15,999 nucleotides of DNA, from the NCBI GenBank assembly GCA_964354655.1, contig CAYHAL010000027.1, positions 1 to 15,999 on the forward strand, in the 5' to 3' direction. The translations under genes and the position numbers were made by a program. This DNA is from E44-bin46 sp964354655 (lineage in GTDB: Bacteria > Chloroflexota > Dehalococcoidia > Dehalococcoidales > E44-bin46). How positions within the stretch are numbered: position 1 is the first letter of the stretch; every line of letters begins with the position of its first letter. Shown here one piece after another: positions 1-5,972 of the stretch. Under the pieces are notes generated by a model that was not told where the DNA came from, did not search any database, and saw nothing but the letters and a program-made list of their open reading frames with translations.

Positions 1-978
1 GAGAATGTCCTCTGGTCTCTTGAGTGGGATCAAGAAGCGTGCCCCTACTGTGAGTATGCTGGACCTGATATCTGGGTCTATGAGGATACCCTGGCTCAAC
101 CGGTAGTCCTTAACACGCCGGTTGAAGGTCAGAAGGTAGGCACCACTGGCAAGGCAACCTTAAGCTGGAAAGAGCTGTGCGGGGCTGACTGCTACGAGGT
201 CTCCCTCTACAGCTACTGCCCTGAGTGCCCTGACCAGAAGCTGGAAATACCCCTCTGCCTTGACTGTGCGCCAGTTGACGATGTGGTATGCGGACCAGAG
301 GTAGAGTGTACGAGAATTGCTGAGCACGATACTCTTGGTGTTGACCCTGTGGATCTTGAGGGGTGGTGCTGCCCGTGCACTGAAGAGACATGCATCACTG
401 TTGACGGCCTGGACCCGGGCACTACCTACTACTGGCAGGTAAGGGTATGCCAAGGCAACCCACACCTGAGCAAGTGGTCAGAGGAAAGGACATTCATCAC
501 CGCCTTACCCGTGGTAGACTTCTCACTGCTCTGCTCTCCAGACTGCGGAGGTCAAAATGTCATCATTACCCCCAACTTCTCCTGGCACCCGGTTGAAGAG
601 GCTACTGGCTACGAGGTTGAGCTAGCCCCAACCGAGACCTTCACCGCCGGCGTCATCAAGGGCAAGACCACAGTCAATGCCTGGGCATGCACTGCCACCC
701 TTGAGTACTCCACCACCTACTACTGGAGGGTAAGAGCCGAGAAGGACGGCATCTACTCTGACTGGTCGACGTGCCTGTTCACCACTATGGAGAAACCAGT
801 ACCACCAACGCCACCGGTAGAGGTGGTAACACCACCTGCTGCTCCAGCACCAGTGGTACAGATACCAGCGGCGGAGATGATAACCCCAACCTGGATTTAC
901 GCCATGATTGGTGTTGGCGGGGCACTGGCGATAGTGGTCATTGTCCTGATTGTCAGGACCAGAAGACCACCGGCTTAA
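1..978 (+). CDS. Cys-rich fibronectin type III-like surface protein with C-terminal membrane anchor (5' end missing)
   Basis: The frame is open from the first base of the window, so the gene starts upstream; 325 codons are visible. Two modules end in a fibronectin-III-like pattern, TTYYWQVRV near residues 140-150 and TTYYWRVRA near 240-250, each followed by a W-S strand and a T-F/T-T end. A Pro/Ala/Val-rich linker (about residues 262-295) leads to one hydrophobic segment (about 297-318) and a short R-T-R-R tail, which suggests a surface protein anchored by its C-terminus with the modules outside. There are 19 cysteines, many in close pairs (CPYC, CPEC, CLDC, CCPC), so disulfides or metal sites are likely. 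The specific role is unknown. A strong terminator directly after the stop shows it is the last gene of its transcript. Confidence 0.8.
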   Translation, partial: ENVLWSLEWDQEACPYCEYAGPDIWVYEDTLAQPVVLNTPVEGQKVGTTGKATLSWKELCGADCYEVSLYSYCPECPDQKLEIPLCLDCAPVDDVVCGPEVECTRIAEHDTLGVDPVDLEGWCCPCTEETCITVDGLDPGTTYYWQVRVCQGNPHLSKWSEERTFITALPVVDFSLLCSPDCGGQNVIITPNFSWHPVEEATGYEVELAPTETFTAGVIKGKTTVNAWACTATLEYSTTYYWRVRAEKDGIYSDWSTCLFTTMEKPVPPTPPVEVVTPPAAPAPVVQIPAAEMITPTWIYAMIGVGGALAIVVIVLIVRTRRPPA

Positions 979-997
979 ACCCCCGGTTAGATATCTC

Positions 998-1034
998 AGA
1001 GAGCCCCCCGAGATTTCGGGGGGCTCTCTTGTTT
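998..1034 (+). terminator. Strong rho-independent terminator
   Basis: A perfect 14-bp stem (998-1011 with 1016-1029) around a GATT loop is followed by TGTTT. The stem is very G+C-rich in its core (six C opposite six G). It lies 20 bases after the surface-protein stop and isolates that gene from the MFS gene. Confidence 0.9.
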
Positions 1035-1068
1035 AAGAAGCCAAATAAGTTGACACGAGAATAAATAA

Positions 1069-1116
1069 ATGAAGAAAATCAGGGGACTGGTCACCGAGGT
1101 AATCAAGGAAAAGTAG
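1069..1116 (+). other. 15-codon ORF directly abutting and in frame with the MFS gene
   Basis: An ATG at 1069 opens MKKIRGLVTEVIKEK and ends at TAG 1114-1116. The next codon in the same frame is the TTG used as the MFS start. No good Shine-Dalgarno precedes the ATG. It could be a coupling leader, or the original N-terminus of the transporter cut off by an amber codon. Its 3' end contains the AAGGAAAAG that would serve as ribosome site for the TTG start. Confidence 0.3.
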
Positions 1117-2349
1117 TTGATAAAATCATTAAATACTGATACCAACGGCAAGAGAATCTGGGGGCTTAACCCCAATATATTCTTCCTGGGTATAGTCAGC
1201 TTCCTGACTGACGTCTCAACCGAGATGATTTTTACCCTCGTCCCCCTATTCTTATCCAACGTGCTGGGGGCAACTACCACCATCATAGGTCTTATTGGCG
1301 GGCTGTCGGAGAGCGCCGATGCTACCTTCAGGATATTCAGTGGCTGGCTCAGCGACCGAATTGGCAAGCGAAAGTTCCTGGCAGTAGCGGGCTACAGCAT
1401 CTCTACGGTAGCTAAGCCCTTCATGTATTTAGCTTCAACCTGGGGAGTAGTGTTAGGCGTTAGATTTAGCGACCGGGTTGGTAAAGGCATCCGCACTGCG
1501 CCACGCGATGCCCTGATTGCCGACTCCGTCTCGGCTGAAGAGAGGGGCAGGGGCTTTGGGCTGCACCGAGCTATGGATACCTGGGGTGCTGTCCTGGGGC
1601 TGGGTATAGCGGCTATTGTCATATATCTCGTCCAGGGCGGAGGGCTAGAGCTCGGTTTAAAGGCCTACCGGTGGCTGGTACTAATTGGCATTGTGCCAGC
1701 AGTGCTGGCGGTGGTGATATTGGTAAGATTTATCAAGGAGAGGGAGAGAAAGCCACTGTCTCCTGGCACTCCTCGCCCCGGATTTAATCTGGCTAAACTA
1801 GCCGCCGGTTTTGATACCCGGTTCAAGGTGTTTCTGGCGGTTATGGCTCTATTTACCCTGGGTAATTCCAGCGATTTCTTCGTCGTACTACGGGCACAGA
1901 ACCTGGGCTCATCTGTTTTCCATATTGCCTTAATGCTCGTCCTGTTTAATGCTACCTATGCAGCTATTGCTTTGCCCGCCGGTAGACTATCCGACCGACT
2001 AGGCAGAAGGCGGGTTATTGCTATGGGCTGGGGGGTTTACGCTATGGTCTATCTCGGATTTGCCCTAGCCACAAACCTGTGGCAGGTGTGGCTGCTTTTT
2101 GCCTGCTACGGAATCTACTATGGAGTCGTAGAAGGGGTAGCTCGAGCCTTTGTCGCCGACCTGGTTCCAGTGGAGAAAAGGGGCACCGCCTACGGGCTGT
2201 ATCATGGGGTGGTTGGGCTTACCCTAATACCAGCCAGCCTGATTGCCGGCTGGATGTGGCAGGCTTATAGCCCCTCAGCCCCCTTCTTCTTCGGCGCCGG
2301 TCTTGCCTGCGCCGCCATGATAGGCATGGTGGCTTTTGTTAGAGAGTAA
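1117..2349 (+). CDS. Major facilitator superfamily transporter
   Basis: Polytopic inner-membrane protein of 410 residues, the usual length of a 12-helix MFS permease. The first helix begins near residue 18 (GLNPNIFFLGIVSFLTD). The MFS loop 2-3 signature is seen as GWLSDRIGKRK (about 76-86) and its pseudo-repeat in the second half as GRLSDRLGRRR, separated by a charged central loop (about 205-225). The segment RVGKGIRTAPRDALIAD (about 120-136) marks a subgroup of putative efflux permeases; the substrate cannot be told. The TTG start at 1117 is weakly supported by AAGGAAAAG just upstream; no ATG lies between it and helix 1. The gene stands alone between the terminator at 998-1034 and the hicAB promoter. 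No terminator is visible after it. Confidence 0.85.
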   Translation: MIKSLNTDTNGKRIWGLNPNIFFLGIVSFLTDVSTEMIFTLVPLFLSNVLGATTTIIGLIGGLSESADATFRIFSGWLSDRIGKRKFLAVAGYSISTVAKPFMYLASTWGVVLGVRFSDRVGKGIRTAPRDALIADSVSAEERGRGFGLHRAMDTWGAVLGLGIAAIVIYLVQGGGLELGLKAYRWLVLIGIVPAVLAVVILVRFIKERERKPLSPGTPRPGFNLAKLAAGFDTRFKVFLAVMALFTLGNSSDFFVVLRAQNLGSSVFHIALMLVLFNATYAAIALPAGRLSDRLGRRRVIAMGWGVYAMVYLGFALATNLWQVWLLFACYGIYYGVVEGVARAFVADLVPVEKRGTAYGLYHGVVGLTLIPASLIAGWMWQAYSPSAPFFFGAGLACAAMIGMVAFVRE

Positions 2350-2396
2350 CTAATGAACGAATTGTAATTGATTAGTTAAGATTGATGCTAAGCCTC

Positions 2397-2425
2397 TTGA
2401 CAAATGGTGTCATATATGATACCAT
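2397..2425 (+). promoter_or_regulatory. Promoter of the hicAB toxin-antitoxin operon
   Basis: A perfect -35 hexamer TTGACA (2397-2402) is separated by exactly 17 bases from a -10 like TACCAT (2420-2425). Transcription would start near 2432, before the cluster of ribosome-binding sites that precedes hicA. Confidence 0.7.
2404..2425 (+). promoter_or_regulatory. Palindromic operator over the hicAB promoter
   Basis: A 22-bp inverted repeat (arms ATGGTGTCATA and TATGATACCAT) has only one non-complementary base pair, at the fifth position from each end. It fills the spacer and the whole -10 element, so a bound repressor would block polymerase. The downstream HicB-like protein carries a ribbon-helix-helix DNA-binding domain, and dimers of such proteins bind palindromes of this kind. 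That HicB (or HicAB) binds here is inference. Confidence 0.7.
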
Positions 2426-2438
2426 AATCTAAGCCCAT

Positions 2439-2491
2439 AAGGAGGTCAAGAAAAGAAAAAAGGAGAAAGGAGGTACATTATGCATAGGAGG
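2439..2491 (+). promoter_or_regulatory. Tandem Shine-Dalgarno-like motifs before hicA
   Basis: Purine-rich leader with AAGGAGGT at 2439-2446, AGGAG at 2461-2465, AGGAGG at 2468-2473 and AGGAGG at 2486-2491. The last sits 10 bases before the hicA GTG. The third sits 6 bases before the ATG of an overlapping short ORF at 2480. The first two have no start codon at a usable distance. Confidence 0.5.
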
Positions 2492-2572
2492 TTATGTTAT
2501 TGTGACTCACAAGGAGAAACTTTTAGACAAGGTTCGCAGGAATATAAGAAACGTCTCATTGGAGGATTTTGA
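2480..2572 (+). other. 30-codon ORF overlapping the hicA start in another frame
   Basis: ATG at 2480 has a better ribosome site (AGGAGG, spacing 6) than hicA itself. The reading frame runs 30 codons to TGA 2570-2572, crossing the hicA GTG at 2502. The peptide is Arg- and Cys-containing and resembles nothing I recognise. Its value may be regulatory: ribosomes initiating here would cover the toxin start. It may also be fortuitous. Confidence 0.3.
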
Positions 2573-2726
2573 GGCGTTAATAAATGCCTATGGGTATATT
2601 GAGGAAGGAAGCAAACACCCAAAGGCTATTATAGGCGAAGGTAATTACCCAATGCCCTATAAGAGAGAAAAACGAATAAAATCTTGTTATGTTAAACAGT
2701 TACTGGATATCATAGACAGTTTATAA
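2502..2726 (+). CDS. hicA: HicA-like mRNA interferase toxin
   Basis: The 74-residue protein fits HicA in length and pattern. The N-terminus KEKLLDKVRRNIRNVSLEDFE (helix 1 and the linker before helix 2) is followed by an aromatic-Gly turn and GSKH at residues 36-39, where His39 matches the catalytic His of the GS-x-H motif of HicA toxins. A short strand region (PMPYKREKRIK) and a C-terminal helix (YVKQLLDIID) complete the small double-stranded-RNA-binding-like fold. HicA proteins cleave mRNA and are neutralised by the adjacent HicB. I chose the GTG at 2502 because it gives the family's usual N-terminus and has AGGAGG 10 bases upstream. The sequence is divergent: the usual GSHH is GSKH. Confidence 0.75.
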   Translation: MTHKEKLLDKVRRNIRNVSLEDFEALINAYGYIEEGSKHPKAIIGEGNYPMPYKREKRIKSCYVKQLLDIIDSL

Positions 2727-2783
2727 ATCTGTATATCATAACTAGGAAAAATTCAAAATTTTAATATTATGAAATTATAAATA

Positions 2784-3203
2784 ATGATGAAGAATATAGA
2801 AAAAGACTTAGAGTATTATGCCAAATTACCTTACAACATTATTCTTGAAAAGTGGGATGACGGAGAAGGACCATACTGGGTTGCCAGAATCGTAGAACTC
2901 CCGCACTGCTTGATACATGGCGATACCCCGGAGGAAGCCGTTGCGGAAATTGAAGAAGTCAAGAGAGATTGGATAGAGTCCAGCTTAGAGAGAGGACTTA
3001 AGATACCTGAGCCGATACGGCACAAACACAGTGGACAAATTAGGCTGAGAATCCCACCGTCTCTTCATAGACTCTTGTCTGACAGAGCAGCTGTTGAGGG
3101 AGTTAGCCTGAATCAATACATGACTACAGCGTTAGCGAAGTCAGTTGGTTTGGACATTAATGTATCCAAACCAAAAACCAGCAGGGAATCAGTGCGGGTT
3201 TAA
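2784..3203 (+). CDS. hicB: HicB-like antitoxin with ribbon-helix-helix domain
   Basis: The 139-residue protein has two parts. Residues 16-75 look like the HicB fold (partly degraded RNase-H type), with ILEKWDDGEGPYWVARIVELPHC and the typical GDTPEEAVAEIEE helix start. Residues 83-122 form an Arc/MetJ-type ribbon-helix-helix (SGQIRLRIPPSLHRLLSDRA, then EGVSLNQYMTTALA). The first part would bind and block HicA, and the second would bind the operator at 2404-2425. The gene lies 57 bases after hicA. That gap is very A+T-rich and shows no Shine-Dalgarno sequence, so the start (ATG 2784 or the adjacent ATG 2787) rests on the frame and domain boundary only. A second promoter in the gap is possible but not demonstrable by eye. 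Confidence 0.85.
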   Translation: MMKNIEKDLEYYAKLPYNIILEKWDDGEGPYWVARIVELPHCLIHGDTPEEAVAEIEEVKRDWIESSLERGLKIPEPIRHKHSGQIRLRIPPSLHRLLSDRAAVEGVSLNQYMTTALAKSVGLDINVSKPKTSRESVRV

Positions 3204-3300
3204 TAATTGCGTAAGTAGTCTTTCACGATTATCTATTTGATGTCTTTGTTATCCTTTCGCTACCGCTCAATACAGTTTCAAATTATTCTCCAACCTCCCC

Positions 3301-4134
3301 TTATTCCAGCACTATGTTGTCTATCAGTCTGGTCTTGCCGATTTTTACGGCTAGTGAGACCAGGGCTGGGGGATTGACCGTATCCAGTTCGTCCAGGGTC
3401 TCAGCATTGGCTACAGATACATAATCAATACTGGCTAGCGGCTGTTTCTGAATGAGCCCTATCATCTCTTGCCGCAGGCGCTGGGCATCCTTCTCACCCT
3501 GCGACCATAGCTTCTGAGCCAGACTAAGCGCCTGGTAGAGAACCGTGGCTGCTCGGCGCTCCTCGGAATTAAGATAGGTATTGCGACTGCTCATCGCCAG
3601 ACCATCAGGCTCACGCACTGTGGGTAGGGTAATTATTTCCAGGTTCATATTGAGGTCTGCCACCATCTTTTTGATGACCACCGCCTGCTGGGCATCCTTC
3701 TGACCAAAGTAGGCTCTGGTTGGCTGGACAATGTTAAATAATTTGGCGCAAACGGTGGTAACCCCCCGGAAGTGACTGGGGCGGGAAGCACCCTCCAGTC
3801 GCTCAGTTACTCTGCCTAACTCTACCCAGCTACTAAATTGCCTAGGGTATATCTCAGCCACCGAGGGCATAAAGACAACGTCAGTCCCCTCTTTGTCTAA
3901 CAAAGATAGGTCGCGCTTGGTATCACAGGGATAGCTATTGAAATCTTCCTGCGGACCAAACTGCGTGGGATTAACAAAGATGCTAACTACCACCGAGGGG
4001 TTTTCAGCTCTAGCTCGTCTGACCAGAGCCAAATGACCCTCATGCAGATAGCCCATAGTCGGCACAAAGCCAATAGGCTCAGTGAGCTGCTGCCTCAATT
4101 TTTTCATGTCACCGATTGTTTCAATGATTTTCAT
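3301..4134 (-). CDS. panC: Pantothenate synthetase (pantoate--beta-alanine ligase)
   Basis: Joins pantoate and beta-alanine with ATP to give pantothenate, the last step of vitamin B5 synthesis; cytosolic. All family motifs are present: PTMGYLHEGH (25-34, with the HxGH nucleotide site), FVNPTQFGPQEDF (53-65), the RPSHFRGVTTV pantoate/ATP loop (118-128), FGQKDAQQ (143-150) and MSSRN (181-185, KMSKS equivalent). The length of 277 residues is normal. The ribosome site (GAGG, spacing 7) comes from the repeat sequence that separates panC from the panB stump. It is the last gene of the minus-strand pan cluster and faces hicB convergently across 97 bases without a recognisable terminator. Confidence 0.97.
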   Translation of the reverse strand: MKIIETIGDMKKLRQQLTEPIGFVPTMGYLHEGHLALVRRARAENPSVVVSIFVNPTQFGPQEDFNSYPCDTKRDLSLLDKEGTDVVFMPSVAEIYPRQFSSWVELGRVTERLEGASRPSHFRGVTTVCAKLFNIVQPTRAYFGQKDAQQAVVIKKMVADLNMNLEIITLPTVREPDGLAMSSRNTYLNSEERRAATVLYQALSLAQKLWSQGEKDAQRLRQEMIGLIQKQPLASIDYVSVANAETLDELDTVNPPALVSLAVKIGKTRLIDNIVLE

Positions 4135-4227
4135 CTACCAACCTCACCCCCTTTATCCTCCTTCGGAGGAAATCCTAATGTTTAAATCCTAAATTTTAGG
4201 CACTTAGATTTTGGAATTTGGATTTAT
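4135..4227 (-). repeat. Repeat-derived sequence between panC and the panB stump
   Basis: The panC-proximal end (AACCTCACCCCC, from 4139) matches the outer end of the palindromic element at 4761-5047 and the copy at 15944. It is followed by a small hairpin (4156-4161 with 4165-4170), then an A+T-rich stretch with a 13-base palindrome (4188-4200) and degenerate repeats of the form ATTTNG(A/T)ATT. No reading frame is evident. This sequence has replaced most of panB. Confidence 0.55.
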
Positions 4228-4332
4228 TTAGTATTTCGTATTTAGTGCTGTGGAGCAGTCATAGGCGGTGAGCATGGTGATTTTCTCACCCTTCTGCTTC
4301 ATCTGTCTTATGTCGTTTATGGTAATGCGCAT
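4228..4332 (-). pseudogene. panB: 5' remnant of panB (ketopantoate hydroxymethyltransferase)
   Basis: Reading leftward from ATG at 4332, the frame gives MRITINDIRQMKQKGEKITM and then LTAYDCSTAL. This is the standard N-terminus of PanB (KK(V/I)T...MK..GEKI.MLTAYD..TA). After about codon 30 the match stops, the frame enters A+T-rich repeat sequence, and it ends at TAA 4230-4228 after 34 codons, against about 265-280 in an intact enzyme. The remnant keeps its ribosome site (AAGGGG) 11 bases after the panD stop, so the ancestral order was panD-panB-panC. The catalytic metal-binding and lysine regions are gone, so it cannot be functional. The enzyme would make ketopantoate from ketoisovalerate. 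Confidence 0.85.
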
Positions 4333-4343
4333 CTGTTTCCCCT

Positions 4344-4715
4344 TTAGAAAGGTATAGCCTCAATGGCTGGTTTACTCTCAGTGATGGCATTTTTAGCGTC
4401 AACATATACCAGTTTGGGGATAAAATTATGGGCTTCGTCATCACCAACATAAGAGTAGGAAAGAACCATAATCGTGTCTCCCTTAGCCGCTAGTCTAGCC
4501 GCAGCACCATTCAGGCCGATTTCGCCGCTTTTCCCCTCGATGGCATAAGTAATGAAACGGGCACCATTATTGACATTCAGCACCTGCACCTGCTCGTAGG
4601 GAAGAATGTCAGCCTCCCTCATAAGCTTCTTGTCAATGGTAATGCTGCCTTCATAATCAATATTGACCTGAGTAACCCGAGCCCTGTGAATTTTGCTTTT
4701 AAGCATTGTTCTCAT
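4344..4715 (-). CDS. panD: Aspartate 1-decarboxylase proenzyme
   Basis: Makes beta-alanine from aspartate using a self-generated pyruvoyl group. The 123-residue length is typical. TMLKSKIHRARVTQ (3-16) and YEGSITID (21-28) hold the self-cleavage site between Gly23 and Ser24. The conserved NVNNGARFITYAI (about 48-60) and LNGAAARLAAKGDTIMVLSY (about 68-87) follow. AGGAGG lies 5 bases before the ATG at 4715, supporting this start. The gene is followed after 11 bases by the panB stump. Upstream, a palindromic repeat element of about 280 bp separates it from the DUF2520 gene. Confidence 0.97.
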   Translation of the reverse strand: MRTMLKSKIHRARVTQVNIDYEGSITIDKKLMREADILPYEQVQVLNVNNGARFITYAIEGKSGEIGLNGAAARLAAKGDTIMVLSYSYVGDDEAHNFIPKLVYVDAKNAITESKPAIEAIPF

Positions 4716-4760
4716 TTGTTCCTCCTAACTGATTCGTTATTAGTCAGAATGTTTTAATCA

Positions 4761-5047
4761 GATTGTTTATTAACCTCACCCCCTTAATCCCCCTCTCCTT
4801 GAAAAGGAGAGGGGGAAATAGCTTTTATAAGAGGGGCTAACGCCCCTCTTCAACTCCCCAGCACTTCGGTAAGAGGAAGAGAGTTTAAGAGGGAGGCTTC
4901 GGCTCTCTTTGACTCTCCTCAAAAGGAGTTTTAGAGGGGCTTTTTACCCCACAAAAACAAAGTTTTTGCGGGGACCCCGTATTCGCCCCTCTCTTACCTA
5001 CACTCCCCCTTCCCTTAATAAGGGAAGGGGGCTTAGGGGGATAGGTT
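4761..5047. repeat. Composite palindromic interspersed element with terminal inverted repeats
   Basis: This fills the gene-free stretch between panD and the DUF2520 gene. The left end (AACCTCACCCCCTTAATCCC, from 4772) and the right end, read on the other strand from 5047 (AACCTATCCCCCTAAGCCCC), form imperfect terminal inverted repeats. Inside are several hairpins: 4829-4837 with 4842-4850 (9 bp); a nested structure of 4933-4940 with 4985-4992 enclosing 4947-4958 with 4962-4973 (12 bp, one G-T pair); and 5005-5016 with 5020-5031 (12 bp, perfect). No coding frame is credible. A 56-base match to its left part (4761-4816, one difference) recurs at 15944-15999. It looks like a MITE- or REP-type element and ends one base from the stop codon of the DUF2520 gene. 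Confidence 0.7.
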
Positions 5048-5048
5048 G

Positions 5049-5912
5049 CTAAACGACCTCTTTTAATATAGCCTCCAGCTCCTCAGCCTGCCGTTCATTT
5101 ATCCTCCCTTTTGCCAGAGCAATCGGGATGGTCTGCCGACCAAGCTCCTGATAGGTGGAAAGCAAGCCGGGAGCGACTTTTTGTAAGGCGTCAAGATGTT
5201 TCTTAATCGTCCCGGTATCACCCCGGGCAATTGGCCCGGTGAGGCATTGAGGAATACCAACCGTGTCAATATTATGAATTGTCCCTCGTATCAGCGGTAG
5301 TAGTGCCTGAATCGCTTGATGCCTTGGGATGTCGAAGGTTTGCCACAAATCAGTCGCCAACTTGACCAGGGTCACCAGGTAATTACAGGCAATAACCGCT
5401 GAGGCGTGATAAATTACCTTATCACCTGCCTTTAGCTCAATCCAATGACCGCCAAGAGCGGTAGCCATATCTCTAAGTGTGGTTAATAAAGGCTCCTCAG
5501 CCTCTAGAGCGAAGGTTGAGCCGGGCATATTTTCTATTGCCTGTCTTACACTGGCAAAGGCCTGCAACGGGTGAAAGACGCCAACATAGGCGCCTAATTT
5601 CCTAGCTGGTTCAAGGATATCAGTTGAGTCGGCACCACTACAGTGGACTACACTTTGCCCCTTATGCCACCGTACTTGCGATACTACCGGGGCGATAGCA
5701 TCGTCGGGGGTAGTTATAAAGACAAGCTCAGCAGAATCAGCCACATCTTGATTGCTACCGACCGGGGGACAGCCACTAATTGCCCGAGCTAGATTTCTAG
5801 CCGAAGTCTGGCTCCGACTGGATATAGCCACTATAGGGTAGCCCTTATTGCTTAAACTAACCGATAGGGCTGTACCTACCGTTCCGGCGCCAATAAACCC
5901 AAATTTAACCAT
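5049..5912 (-). CDS. Rossmann/DUF2520 oxidoreductase, candidate PanG-type ketopantoate reductase
   Basis: The 287-residue NAD(P)-dependent oxidoreductase-like protein has an N-terminal Rossmann fold with GAGTVG (8-13), a strand ending VFITTPDDAI (64-73), HCSGA (90-94) and HPLQAF (114-119). A helical DUF2520 domain follows, with KVIYHASAVIACNY (165-178), whose Lys/His/Asn pattern recalls 3-hydroxyacid dehydrogenases, and LTGPIARGD (224-232). To my knowledge this family includes PanG, an alternative ketopantoate reductase. Its place at the head of the panD-(panB)-panC cluster supports NAD(P)H reduction of ketopantoate to pantoate, though that function is inferred from context. I start it at ATG 5912 (GGAAGG 8 bases upstream), not at the TTG 41 codons earlier, because that extension runs through a terminator hairpin. 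Confidence 0.85.
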   Translation of the reverse strand: MVKFGFIGAGTVGTALSVSLSNKGYPIVAISSRSQTSARNLARAISGCPPVGSNQDVADSAELVFITTPDDAIAPVVSQVRWHKGQSVVHCSGADSTDILEPARKLGAYVGVFHPLQAFASVRQAIENMPGSTFALEAEEPLLTTLRDMATALGGHWIELKAGDKVIYHASAVIACNYLVTLVKLATDLWQTFDIPRHQAIQALLPLIRGTIHNIDTVGIPQCLTGPIARGDTGTIKKHLDALQKVAPGLLSTYQELGRQTIPIALAKGRINERQAEELEAILKEVV

Positions 5913-5937
5913 TTTAAACCTTCCACCCAAACTAATT

Positions 5938-5972
5938 AAAAAATGCCTTCTCCGATACCGCCAGAGAAGGCA
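5938..5972 (-). terminator. Intrinsic terminator in the leader of the pan cluster
   Basis: On the minus strand a perfect 9-bp stem (5972-5964 with 5952-5944, sequence TGCCTTCTC/GAGAAGGCA) with an 11-base loop is followed by six T (5943-5938). It ends only 25 bases before the first ATG of the cluster and downstream of its promoter, which is where an attenuator belongs. Confidence 0.75.

Noticed and set aside
1050..1078. TTGACA as a promoter for the MFS gene
   Set aside because: The -35 is perfect, but no acceptable -10 lies 15-19 bases downstream (AGAAAA at spacing 17).
2347..2378. TAACTAAT/ATTAGTTA inverted repeat after the MFS gene as a terminator
   Set aside because: The stem is almost only A-T with a 16-base loop and no T-run.
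4761..5047. CRISPR array in the repeat-rich gap
   Set aside because: The repeats are inverted hairpins of differing sequence, not regularly spaced direct repeats.
5938..5972. T-box antiterminator suggested by TGGCGGTATCG in the pan leader
   Set aside because: It only loosely resembles the T-box consensus GGGTGGNACCGCG, and it sits in the terminator loop instead of the 5' arm; no specifier stem was identified.
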